Below are positions 54,575-64,000 of a DNA stretch of 64,000 nt, piece by piece. The stretch is from Cutaneotrichosporon cavernicola. Its lineage: Eukaryota > Basidiomycota > Tremellomycetes > Trichosporonales > Trichosporonaceae. The notes beneath the pieces are model-generated. The model ran no database searches, was not told the origin of the DNA, and saw only the letters and a list, made by a program, of their open reading frames with translations. Each line of letters begins with the position of its first letter. Position 1 is the first letter of the stretch. Location: the NCBI RefSeq assembly GCF_030864355.1, contig NC_083395.1, positions 2,666,001 through 2,730,000 on the forward strand, given 5' to 3'. The translations under genes were made by a program, and so were the position numbers.

Positions 54575-56030
54575 TGTGCTACCACGCTCTGTGGCCATGC
54601 CTTAGTTCCCCGTAGTCGCTCCCGTAGTCCTTCCATGCAAGGGTGTTGACCAGCGCTGCAGCGAGTCTTGCGACCATGAGATCGTGTTTTGTTTACACAT
54701 CGTCTTAGAAGGATGAATTCTTGTCAAGGACATGACGAGTACGATTACTTGCTGATCGACATGGAGGGGGTTTGTGATAAGATAGAGGATAAAGTATAGA
54801 CTAAAACCTGATAAAAGAATCAATAGCCATCCATCAACGTGACACACATGGGTTATTTTCTGATACAATGTAGAGATTAGTATGAGGAGACGCAAGTTAA
54901 GTAAATGACCGGCTCGGTTGGCGGTTGCTGCTGAGGACCGCATCGATGTTGGCGGCCTCGACATGATGGCGCTGGGAAAGAGCCGAAATGGTTTCCGGCA
55001 ACCGACCTAGTAACATAGGTACCGGATGAATGATTTCGGCGTACTCGTCCGTACCATGTTGGTACTGGTTGTGCCCAGCCACCCCCCATGCTGACACGAG
55101 CCGCCCTCTGTTGGCAGTCGCTTGGGCAAGTTATTCTCGCTAGGGGTGGGCAACAGCGCTCGCGTATCATTGTCTTGTCAACGTCAGTAGTCGACATCTG
55201 CCAATATGGTATGCTTCTTGTGTATGAACAAACATGTATCTATGGACACCGAGGCGAGAACACCATGCCATGACGGGAATGGGACATTAGACCAATGGAT
55301 GGGTCCCGGGTCCAGGACATTGCCCCAGACAATGAAGAATGCCTGGCGGGTCATGGTCAGACGTTGCGAGCTGAATCAGGCAGTCACTCTCACAAGGGAC
55401 GAGCCTTGAGCGACAGCTGGGGCACGCCCGGCTTGATCGCGGGTTTAGGGGAGCGTGGCATCTGTCCTCGACGCGGGCACGGTTATCCGTCTTGTGTTCC
55501 TCTTCTCGTGTCAACAAGCCTACCATGCTCCAGGGCATCCAGCTCCCCCTCCGCTTTCCTCAACCCAAACCAACGCCTGGAGTGGGCCATCACCTTGCAA
55601 TAAGACGAACCAGGAGCCTCGTGGGATTCACGGGCGTCCATCCCGCAGCCAATCTGACAGAGTGCTTCCTACAACCTGAAATATCCAAGTCCGCTGACTA
55701 AGCCTCATCGCCGACCAGTTATACAAATCTGATTCCGCTAATGGATCACTAATTAATGAGATAGTAGTGGCAAACAAGTAAGCAACGCGTCACCACTTGT
55801 TTAGAGTATCCACATGCTGGATGATTCCATCAACAATCTCATTTTGACCGCGCGTCGCTTTCAAGCTTTGCTGACACAGAACTTTGTCCATTGTCCATTT
55901 AACTACAGGCCTTCATCATCTACTGGTCTCCTCATCTCTTCTGCTCATACCAGCATAAAGACACCTCTGGCCACCGCGATACCTCATCTCCCTTCCGCAG
56001 CAGCGCCACGACTTCCCATCTACCACTACC
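54575..56030. other. Intergenic, 1.45 kb without a gene
   Basis: TEF1 3' flank followed by unassigned sequence and the promoter of the AN1 zinc-finger gene. Several short frames, none with codon bias. Confidence 0.5.
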
Positions 56031-57080
56031 ATGAGCGCATCACCTTCACCGACGCCGTCGGCCCGCGACGAGCTCATGTTCCTCGGCACGGCGTGTCACC
56101 ACCGCGCGTGTAACCTGCACGACTTCCTCCCCTTCTACGTGAGTTACCCCATCCTCCGCGCCAAGCCTTCCCTTCCCTGACATCTTGTCGCTGACCTTAG
56201 TGTCCCGCATGCAAGAAGGCCTTCTGTCAGCCCCACTTCCTTCCCTCATCGCATGAATGCACGGCGCCTCTCCCGCCATCGATGGTCGACCGCATCGCGC
56301 CCCAGTGCCCGATGTGTGACCAGGTCGTCAACTACGCACAGGGAAGCATGGACCCGAATGAGGCCGTCGAGCGACACATCCTCTCCGGCACGTGTACCGG
56401 TGTCGAGGGCGGCGAGGCGCGTAAGAAGGCGCTCCTTCGCCAACGCAAGGACAAAGGAGAAGTGTGTTACCGCCGCGGCTGCAGCAAGGTCCTCGTCGTG
56501 CAGATGAAGTGCGACGCGTGCGCACACTCTTTCTGCCCACAGCACCGCCATGCGCCAGTACACTCATGTACCGCCACGCCGGCGAGTTCACGATCCGGCA
56601 CACCTGTCGCCAAGGCCCCTCCAGCGGGGAAGAGCGCCATGTCCCGCCTCCTCGGGAACCAGACAAAGCCGTTGCCTAAACCCGCTACGCCGGCAGCCAA
56701 GGCGCAGCCCGCCACGGCCCAAGTCGAGGCGCGCGCGGCGGCGGCTGCCGCGGCCATGAAGCGTGCGGGACAGGACGTCAAGGTCCCCTTCGTCAAGAGC
56801 AAGGAGGAGAAGTGAGTCGGATTTGTTGTGTTAGGATTGAAGCTGACAGCAGGCGCGCGAACGACGAGATGCAGTCGACGATCAAGTCGCTCAAGACGCG
56901 GCACGACAAGGGATTACTGACCCCGACCGAGGAGGTGAGAGGGTGACGACACTCTCTCCGTACCTGGTTGACCTTCAGGTTCGATACGCTGAGCTTGTTG
57001 GCAAGCAGGAGTCGCGGCGGAGAGGAGGTGTTGGGAGCGGGAGCGGCTCGAAGAAGGACAAAGACTGTGTCGTCATGTAG
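56031..57080 (+). CDS. AN1-type zinc finger protein with C-terminal CaaX box
   Basis: Exons 56031-56138, 56201-56811, 56853-56934 and 56979-57080 join in phase to 300 aa. Two AN1 zinc fingers: the first (about residues 20-60) spans intron 1 (CHHRACNLHDFLPFY + CPACKKAFCQPHF ... HEC), the second lies at about 125-165 (CYRRGCSK ... CDACAHSFCPQHRH ... HSC). A linker rich in Ala/Pro and Lys follows. The last exon ends in CVVM and stop, which fits a CaaX prenylation signal (Met favours farnesyl). The layout matches the ZFAND2/AIRAP-Cuz1 group, which links p97/Cdc48 and the proteasome; the mammalian AIRAPL member is prenylated and ER-associated. An ER quality-control role is therefore inferred. Confidence 0.88.
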
Positions 57081-57292
57081 CATTGTTCGATAATTCGTAG
57101 CATGTATGTGTATTGAGGGAGCAGATGGGTGCGATGACGGGTTGGCGTGGACATTGTGATGAGGCGCGGATAACATGTACGTGGGTGGAACAACTACACA
57201 AGGCAGCGTTGTTGGCGAGCTTTAGTTGGGCGATGGTAATGGAAGCGAGGATGTCTTGCGGCCAGCTATCGTGAGCCTTGCCCCGTGAAGGC

Positions 57293-58115
57293 TTACAGGT
57301 GCGTCTGGCCCGGCTTCTTGTGCTGCCAGTACATTCCTGGCGCACGACGGTGACCTGGCGATGGACAGGGGTGTGACCCTTCTGGTCTCAGCTGACATTT
57401 CGACAACCATCCGTGTTCCATCCCACTTACCTCCTTCTCCTTCTCCTGCTCTTGCTCTTCAGACCGCGCAGGGGCTACGCGGGCAGCATCCCGCAATCGC
57501 GCCACCTCCTCATTAGCAGCCCCCAGCCGAACCTCAAGCTCTGCACACCGCGCGAGCGTCCGGTGGTGAGCCGAATTGAACCGCTCACACCACCGCCCCA
57601 TATCCCCCAACTCGGCCCTTAGAGCAGCAATCTGGCTGTCTGGTCGTGACGCGATAATAACTGCGACTGGGTTCAGCTTGTCCTGAATCTAGCGTACATC
57701 CTGCTTCAGCACCGCTTGGAGGAGACTTACGCTGCGAGTTCTGTTCCGAGATCTTGGCCGCTAGAGTCTGGATGGAGAGGGTGAGGGCGCGCACTGGTTA
57801 GATATGCTGGCGGGGGGTGGAGGCTTACTCTGCGCGTCTTGCCTGTCCATGCGGGCTTCGAGGCGGGAGAGGGGGTCCGGCATCCGTTCCGTCTCAGCCT
57901 TGGGCAGGAGGGGTGGGGTCGCCAAGTTGGAGCCCATCGCACGCAGCTTGGCGTGTAGGTCCGTCACTTGCGAGCTGAGGGCCTCGACTGGCATCAGCTG
58001 GAGAGGAGGGTCGCGCACGCTCGCCGTCCTGTAAGTTCTGGCGGGCTATGACGCGCAATAGCTGCTCCTCGAAATGGGAGGCGTTGTCCATCGGAGCCGG
58101 GCTCGGCTCGCTCAT
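57293..58115 (-). CDS. Coiled-coil hypothetical protein
   Basis: Minus-strand exons 58115-58019, 57987-57829, 57793-57731 and 57666-57431 join in phase; the frame then either reads through to a stop at 57293 or is spliced again (GTAAGT at 57430) to an acceptor keeping the same stop. It encodes about 195-230 aa, mostly helical with heptads: FEEQLLRVIARQNLQ, VTDLHAKLRAMGSN, LTLSIQTLAAKISEQNSQ, LEVRLGAANEEVARLRDAAR, and a Glu/Lys-rich stretch. No family recognised; it could be a cytoskeletal or kinetochore-type small coiled-coil protein, but this is only shape. Its last exon is uncertain. Confidence 0.6.
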
Positions 58116-58269
58116 TTTGAGTGGAGTGATTGAGTGAGTGAATGAACAACTGGTCGACGTGTTTTATCGTCTCGTCACAGACGACTGCCACGACCGTGAC
58201 AAGCGATCAGTGGCCCCTTGTTCCCCTTCTGGCGATCGATGCATGGGAATAGAATGATACAGTACAAGT

Positions 58270-59290
58270 CTAGACGAGGAGGACAGAGTTGATGCACCCG
58301 TCGTTTTCTGGGTTGTTGGTAATCTGGGCGTACTCTTGCTGTCAGCGTTGTTATGCAAAACGACTTACTTGACCACACAACCTTGCCGCCAGTCGTCACC
58401 ATACCCAGCTCGGAGACGTTCACCTCGATGATCGTACCCTTTGTCAGCACACCGAGAGAGGTGTACAGTGGCGACTGAGGGTTCTTCTTCACGCCGAGGA
58501 TGGGAAGCTGGAATGTCGTCTTGAGTTCGGGGTGCGTGACGTTGGCCTTGTTCATACGCTGGAGTCAGCTCGAGTTGCAGAAGGTGGGAGCTGTTCGCGC
58601 GGAATCTGGCAACACAACGCCGCGGACGTACACGTCCCGCTCGGCGTTCAACTTGTACTCACCAGACCCATGGGACGGATGAACCGCTCGAGCTTGACTG
58701 GCTTGCGGGTAAAGTTCTCGCCGACAAACGTCGCTTTGTTGACCATACGCTTCCAGCTCTTCTGCTTGCTCTTGCCCGTCTTGATGACCTTGAACATCTC
58801 CTCCTCTGCAATACCGCGAACCTTGGGCAGCGGCACCGAGTACTTTGCCGCGCGGTCCTTCCTCCGGTCCTTGACGGCCGACGACAGCGCCTTGGCGTCC
58901 TTCTGTCCCTCGCGATCGAGCAGGTACGTCGGCAAAGCACCTTCCTGGACAGCCCCGTCGTCCTTCTGCTTGACATTGCGCTCGTCGTGCGCCTTGAGCT
59001 TCTTGCGCATCTGCACCTTCTCGGCGTGCCGGCGCTTGTGCAGCATCTTGGCCTTGTGACCGACCATCTTCTGCGTCACGGCAGAGGCCTTGTGCACCTC
59101 ACGTGCCTCGCGCTTGCGCTTCCTCTCCTCGTGGTCCATACGCCGACCGTGCCGGCGACGGTGCTCGTCCATGTAGTCATTCTGGTCATTAATGTCTGTT
59201 TGGGTCCCTGGCGATCCGCGACTGAAAACTGACCTGGGGCTGTGAATGTTAGCATGGCTCTGACATGTATAGTTTTGCGCTGCTCACCAT
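58270..59290 (-). CDS. NSA2: Ribosome biogenesis protein NSA2
   Basis: Nucleolar 60S assembly factor with an S8e/KOW-like C-terminal domain. The model (minus) is 59290-59288, 59239-59234, 59181-58663, 58558-58369 and 58334-58270; 260 aa, essentially the family length. The first coding exon is only the ATG, and the second is six bases (Pro-Gln), which together restore the conserved start MPQND followed by [20 protein letters not shown]. Then come [39 protein letters not shown] + [43 protein letters not shown] and [20 protein letters not shown]. All introns have canonical ends. Divergent from PXR1, another nucleolar gene, with 230 bp between starts. Confidence 0.95.
59234..59239 (-). other. NSA2: 6-nt microexon of NSA2
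   Basis: CCCCAG on the minus strand, flanked by an acceptor (ctaacattcacag) and a donor (gtcagt). The upstream intron is 48 nt and the downstream 52 nt. Including it gives the conserved Pro-Gln after the initiator Met; skipping it keeps the frame but removes both residues. Confidence 0.85.
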
Positions 59291-59520
59291 TGTATCTAAA
59301 CTTGTGCTTGGGGTTGTTTATCAAGGTCTAGGGGTTGCCGAGATGGCGGATGGATGAAGAGTAAGTCTAGCAAGGCCAATGTTGGCGGATGTTGGGTGGC
59401 GAAAGAGCGGCATGGCAACAAAATTTCTGATTCCGGGCCACCCACCCCGCACTTGTTGACAGGTCTCACGACCACTACATTCTCCATCAACACCAAAAAA
59501 ACCACCAACATCCAGCAAAC

Positions 59521-60795
59521 ATGGGACTCGCAGAGCGCAAGGTTAAGCGTGAGCTTGTAGTCAAGACTTTGCTGATAGCAGAACGCATCGGTCTTGATCC
59601 CCGTAACCTGAGCTGGTCCGAGGATAAGACTCGTTTCAGTGTCCAGCACATGGCCAACCTTGGCTGGAAGGATAACACAGGACTGGGCAAGGATGCGTCC
59701 GGAAACGCAAATCACATCGCGGTCGTGCGCAAGTTGGACAACGGCGGTATCGGCATGTTGCGGGTGCAGAAGGAGGGCAAGGAGCTGAGCGCTGGTGCGG
59801 GCCAGGCTGGTGCCGGTCTTGAGGATGTGCTCAAGCGTCTGGCAGCGCGTTCGGCTAGTGCGAGTGGGACCGTGACGCCGAGTGCTCAGCCCTCACTCGT
59901 GCCGTCTCCTGTGTCGAGTCCTGGCCCCTCGGTGGTGCGGAACAAGATCTCGTGAGTTCTGCGGATGGATGTGGCTGACAGCAGATCGCGCCAGCGCCAT
60001 CTCGCAAGCAAGAGGATGGCGTCGCAGGACCCCGTCGCCATGGCCGCTATCCTCGGCGTTCCCGTCTCCTCCCTTCCCACGCCATCCGCGTCCGCACCGA
60101 CTTCGGGAGCCTCGACGCCCGCGAGCGAGGAGACGCCCGAGCCGGCTAGCCGCGACGAGAACGGCGACCCGCAGCGGGACGCGCTCGAGACCGTCACCAC
60201 GTCGACCCTCTCCGTCGCCGATTACTTCCGCCAAAAGTTGCGCGAGAAGATGCTTCAGAGGCAGGCGAGCGGGTCCGCCACACCCACGATGAGCGAGGGC
60301 AGCCTCGCGGTCCCGAAGGAGGAGGTAAAGGTCGATGTCGGCGGCGTCGCTTGGGAGGGGAGCAAGATGTCGTTCGGGGAGAATGCCGAGGAGGTCGCGC
60401 TCGGCGATCTTGGAGCGGATGCGCCCGCCGTGAACGCCGAGAATAAGGACACGGAGGCGAAGAAGGCGCGGAAGGAGGCCAAGCGCGCCGCCAAGGAGTC
60501 GGCAGAATCAACACCAGCAGCATCGGCATCTGAATCGACGCGGGCAACCTCGGAATCCACGCCTGCTTTGTCTGACAAGGAGGCACGCAAGGCCGAGAAG
60601 GAGGCCAAGAAGCGGGAGAAGCAGGAGAAGCGGTTGAAGAAGGAGGAGAAGGCTGCGAAGAAGGCGGAGAAGGCTGCGAAGAAGGCGGACAAGGAGGCGC
60701 GGAAGGCGGACAAGGAGGTCAAGGAGGGTAAGGAGAAGAAGAGGAAGCGCGACGACGAGGATGGTGAGGATAGCAAGAAGCGCAAGTCCAGGTAA
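59521..60795 (+). CDS. PXR1: G-patch protein PXR1 (PINX1-like)
   Basis: Nucleolar G-patch factor that stimulates the Prp43 helicase in rRNA/snoRNA processing and, as human PINX1, inhibits telomerase. Exons 59521-59548, 59582-59951 and 59985-60795 give 402 aa. The start MGLAERKVK + QRIGLDPRNLSW (joined across intron 1) is diagnostic. The G-patch follows (HMANLGWKDNTGLGKDASGN). A later block, TSTLSVADYFRQKLREKML, corresponds to the conserved YF-type motif of the family. The C-terminal 110 residues are Lys/Glu-rich (KAAKKAEKAAKKADKEARK), as in other members. The unspliced frame around intron 1 reads on without a stop, so the intron is recognised by conservation. Confidence 0.94.
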
Positions 60796-61444
60796 GCGGG
60801 CGACACACACATAGACACTTCTGGGCATTTGTAGTCATTCCTTGCATGGATCACTGAGCATTACGGCGACTCACCAGCATGGGCTGGGCAAGCTGCGTGG
60901 TCTAGGTGCCAGTACAATCACCCCAGCGACTCACTAGACGTTCGGTTGTGCTCATGTTGCGCAACCTCCAATCATGTCGCGTCGAGCATGAGCTTTTCAG
61001 GAGACCAAGAGACGAGCTGGCCTGTGCGGAGATGTGAGCGGGCCGACAAACCACCACTCACCAGTTGTCGGCGGAGCTCTACCGGCCTACACTGGCCATT
61101 TCGAGTCACGTGACCTTGTGCGCTCGGACAGCTTGGAAGGCTTTGCGGCAGCTGCGTAGCGATGGGGAGAAGTTTGCAGGCTACCTGGTGAGGTGCTGAA
61201 AGAGTCTGCTGTGACGAGGGAGGCGGTGCTGGACCAGCTCGCCAGGTACTGTATCGTAGTACATATTGCGTACGAGGCTTCGTATGCGGGCGGTCTTTGT
61301 ATGTAGATTGTGTATTTTTTTATTTTTTTCTGGGTGTCTCCTCGAGAAAGGTCGAGGAAGGCAATCAACTCTAATCTTCTCTTCACCACTGTTCTCACCT
61401 GACCTGACCTCAACTCGCATCTATAAACTCCAGCCTATCTCCAG
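60796..61444. other. Intergenic
   Basis: No gene supported. A tataaa sequence at 61423-61428 lies just before the SUMO-like fragment, with a C/T-rich stretch upstream of it. Confidence 0.45.
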
Positions 61445-61549
61445 TGCAACCCACCCACCGTCTCCGATGGCCCGCTCGTGATCCAGATCCGCGACACGCA
61501 GGGAGGCATCATGTCCCTCCGCGTCCAGCCTACCATCAAGTTCGGCTAG
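61445..61549 (+). pseudogene. SUMO-like fragment (first beta hairpin only)
   Basis: 34 codons open after a cctatctccag acceptor-like site and ending in TAG. The piece GPLVIQIRDTQGGIMSLRVQ + PTIKFG matches the first beta hairpin of SUMO proteins and of the SUMO-like gene at 63331 (shared I-R, G, R/K-V, T-x-K-F spacing). No helix, second hairpin or diglycine follows before the stop, and no ATG lies in frame. It is either a truncated copy or an exon whose neighbours I cannot find. Confidence 0.5.
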
Positions 61550-62168
61550 CCCATTCATAGTGGAGGCGAAGCTGTGCTAGGTCGTCTGGATCTGGAGCGC
61601 GTGATTGTTGGTTTAGAGGTGGCCATGGGGCGAGGGCATTCGCGGCGAGGAGGACATGTTTCGAGATCTGATGAATATGAGCCGCGGCCATCGGTTATGT
61701 AGATATTGATATTAGTACGGAATAGCAGTGGTTAGAAGTTCTGTCTGCTGGGGATGACAGAATGATGCACCTGGAGCAGACTAGGGGATAAGTGGGCATG
61801 TAGCACAAGAATCGAAAGAATACCGGGGTCGTTTCGCACCATGTCACAAACACGCATCTGCTTGTTCGCCAAGGCGTTTGCGACAGTGACTGAATGATTG
61901 TATTGCTTCAATGCAACTATGTCGCCTAAGGAGGGGTTCGCCCCTACCCTTGGCTGCGTATGATTGGAATTGGCCCACCAGAGTAGTGTTGAGTTGCACC
62001 ATGCACCATGCACCAGTTGCCCTACAACCCTACTCGCCACGTTCCATTGCAGTGTATCCATCGTGACAGTGACCCACGTCCCAGTGACAAAAGTTTGATA
62101 AAGTCAGCAACCTCAACGTCGCAACACACCATCGCCCTCTTCCTTCATCACCTTCGGCCATATACACC
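61550..62168. other. Intergenic between SUMO-like pieces
   Basis: No coding signal. It probably holds the rest of a decayed copy and the promoter of the next gene. Confidence 0.4.
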
Positions 62169-62879
62169 ATGTCCGGTTCCCTCAGCCCCCCCAACCCATC
62201 CCCCGGTCGACCCTCACGGTTCACCCCTCTTCCAAAAATCTACCGTAGCCCGACTCCTCCCCACCCCCCGCCCCCCTCGGGTGGCAACATAACCCTCACC
62301 TTCATCCGCCACGAGGAGCCCTTCACAGCCAAGGGATGGTCTATCACCCCCTTCAAGGGATGGATCAACAAGTGGCCTGGTAACCGTCCCATTGCGTTGT
62401 GGCACGACGACGCCCAGATCGACCCCAACGACTGTCCTGCCCAACTGGGGCTCAAGAACGGCGACGAGATCATCGTGATTGACGGTGAGCCTTTCCGAGT
62501 TCAGCTGACGTCAGCTGGTAGTACCTATCCGCGTTCGCGTGTGATTTCGGACACGGTTACGCTTACGGACCCGCCTTCCCTCGTCCTCGAGGGCTCCGCG
62601 TCCAACGGGGCTCCTGAACCCTCCGTGTCCAACGGTACGACCGAACCCGTCGTTTCCATGCCCATTTTGCCGGTTCCTCAGTTCTGGCCCGGTTCCCAGA
62701 CCCCTCCCGAGCCCCGGAGTAACCATAGCCATGACAGCATCAGCGGCGACGAGAGCCCTAGTCACCGCAGCAACACGGTTAATAACGGAAGCGACACGGA
62801 CGTGGACGAGGGTCTCGCCACCCCCAGCGAGTCGCCCGGTCTCGGATCCCCTTTCCGCCACAGTATGACGCTCAACTAG
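62169..62879 (+). CDS. SUMO/ubiquitin-like domain protein with Ser-rich tail
   Basis: Exons 62169-62484 and 62515-62879 give 226 aa. After a Pro/Ser-rich start, residues 40-105 form a ubiquitin-like fold of the SUMO/Rad60-SLD kind: NITLTFIRHEEPFTAKGWSI (first hairpin), a helix with WINKW, RPIALWHDDAQIDPNDCPAQ, and LGLKNGDEIIVID (the dgDeIdv strand). There is no diglycine, so it should not be conjugated. The rest is disordered, rich in Ser, Pro and Asn, with acidic patches. The 30-nt intron is a multiple of three without a stop, so an unspliced 236-aa form is also possible. It may be a SUMO-mimic adaptor; function unknown. Confidence 0.72.
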   Translation: MSGSLSPPNPSPGRPSRFTPLPKIYRSPTPPHPPPPSGGNITLTFIRHEEPFTAKGWSITPFKGWINKWPGNRPIALWHDDAQIDPNDCPAQLGLKNGDEIIVIDGEPFRVQLTSAGSTYPRSRVISDTVTLTDPPSLVLEGSASNGAPEPSVSNGTTEPVVSMPILPVPQFWPGSQTPPEPRSNHSHDSISGDESPSHRSNTVNNGSDTDVDEGLATPSESPGLGSPFRHSMTLN

Positions 62880-63330
62880 AGCCAATGTATCGCAGAGCTG
62901 TAGTTTTCTGAGACAAGAAAGCCTGTAGAGAGAGGAAGTATACATGTAGTCGAGCGCGTAAAGCCTGATTAACGTGGCAAGTGGCATTCCCTAAAACCGT
63001 TCAAAATGGTCTCTACTCGGTGGATGCGCAGAGGATGCTCCGGCAATCCGGCGACGACGCGACACCGACATATTAATGCTCCTGCGCAACAGAGGATGCT
63101 TTGCCCGCAAGGTGCAAGATGTCGGAGGTTGAGGTGAATGGCATGAATGGCGGGACGGTTGAATGTCTCAGCTGTGGAACGACTCGCAAACACCTCTGCA
63201 TCCAAATTTCTCTCCACCTATGAGAACATCGTTTTATCACTGTCATAATCATTCTTCCTCCCGCTCATTCTATTTACTTGTCACCTCTGTACCTGTACTC
63301 GTCCCATCAATCTCTTCATCACCAGCACAA
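62880..63330. other. Intergenic between two SUMO-like genes
   Basis: Terminator of one and promoter of the other; nothing else seen. Confidence 0.45.
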
Positions 63331-63668
63331 ATGTCAGACAACAACGCCCACATCAACGTCATGATCCGGGGCCAGGACGGCTCATTGAATCACTTCAAGG
63401 TCAAGCGGACCACAAAGTTCCACAAGCTGAAGCGCGGCTACGCCCAGTACCGGAGGATCGACGTCGCTTCGGTCCGTCTGTACTTTGACGGCCAACCTCT
63501 TCTCGACATGTTCACACCCAACGATGTGCCTGATCTGGACGACAATGCTGTCATCGACCACTTTGTCGAGCGTGAGTGTTTGCCTTCCCCCGGCTGATGG
63601 CAGAAGTTGGTGGCAGGAGTGTCCTTGCCGACGCGACCAAGACGTGGGTCGGCACACCGCTTCTCTAA
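63331..63668 (+). CDS. SUMO-like modifier precursor with QVGG
   Basis: Exons 63331-63571 and 63604-63668 give 101 aa. The whole chain follows the SUMO pattern: MSDNNAHINVMIRGQDGS, FKVKRTTKFHKLKRGY, VASVRLYFDGQPL, then a DLDDNAVIDHFVE strand in the place of the family's LxMEDxDxI. Splicing adds QVGG (residues 81-84), the maturation site cut by Ulp-type proteases, plus a 17-residue tail (RSVLADATKTWVGTPLL) that is longer than usual. It is quite diverged from canonical SUMO (TPNDVPDLDDNAVIDHF instead of TPxxLxMEDxDxIDV), so it could be a second, specialised SUMO isoform rather than the housekeeping SMT3. Confidence 0.85.
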
Positions 63669-64000
63669 GATGCGTGTATGGTGTCAATCGGAGGTTGCAT
63701 CGACCTGGTGCCGATGACATGTTTGACGACAAGTTGGGATGGTCCGAGTGGTGAGTGGCGAGTGGCGAGTGGCGAGTGACGAGTGGTGGGACAGTAGCCT
63801 GAGTACGCGATACCTGTATACATGTACAATTCAATAGAGCACTTGCGAGCGTATATGCTAGAAAGTCGATTGTAGACTACTAGACAGGCCGATAACATGA
63901 GTATGGTTCAAGTTCTCCGCGCGTCCTCTCATCACATTCCAGCTCACCTTCCTCACACCCATTCTTCCTTCCTTCTTCCTTCGTTCTTCCTTCGTTCTTC
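63669..64000. other. Right-edge intergenic region
   Basis: A short tandem of gagtggcgagtggc (63745-63790) and a terminal cttccttcgttcttc repeat (63965-64000). The pyrimidine-rich end is probably the promoter or leader of a gene outside the window. Confidence 0.5.

Overview
The window is nuclear DNA of a basidiomycete yeast. Most protein genes are cut by very small introns (30-60 nt, GTGAGT/GTAAGT donors, a CTGAC or CTAAC branch site 3-8 nt before the AG). Coding exons are rich in C/G at third positions. The gene set is eukaryotic: EF-1alpha, RNA polymerase III subunit, ERAD factor, NSA2, PXR1, SUMO-like genes and an intron-containing tRNA-Phe. The intron style suggests Tremellomycetes, probably Trichosporonales; this is inference, and a species cannot be named from sequence alone. 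I saw no bacterial operons, CRISPR or plasmid features.

Layout. 0-3.4 kb: gene-poor. 3.5-12.6 kb: PP2C phosphatase, a UDP-glycosyltransferase with a Vps13/Atg2-like tail, a cytochrome b5-like (MAPR) protein and a degenerate acyl-CoA-synthetase-like protein. 12.7-19.4 kb: a broken Tc1/mariner element followed by four or five short genes I do not recognise. 20.4-30.0 kb: DUF4048-like protein, aldo/keto reductase, DUF3605 protein and HRD3/SEL1L. 32-46.9 kb: bZIP factor, LtrA-type membrane protein with 10 exons, GNAT acetyltransferase, ER Hsp40 ending in RDEL, RPC31 and FAP1/NF-X1. 47-52.8 kb: gene-poor, holding a small coiled-coil gene and tRNA-Phe(GAA). 52.8-60.8 kb: dense housekeeping block with TEF1, an AN1 zinc finger protein ending in a CaaX box, a coiled-coil protein, NSA2 and PXR1. 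61.4-63.7 kb: three SUMO-related pieces in a row.

Functional themes. HRD3, the ER Hsp40 and the AN1/CaaX protein all belong to ER protein quality control but are not adjacent. NSA2 and PXR1 are a divergent head-to-head pair, and both act in ribosome/nucleolar biogenesis. TEF1 and RPC31 are core expression machinery. The points most worth a second look are the SUMO-like cluster, the 6-nt microexon in NSA2, the orphan gene block beside the transposon remnant, and the repeat-built leader intron in front of one orphan gene.

Gene models were built by hand from splice consensus, reading-frame phase and family conservation. Multi-exon coordinates are the outer CDS limits; exons are listed in the evidence.
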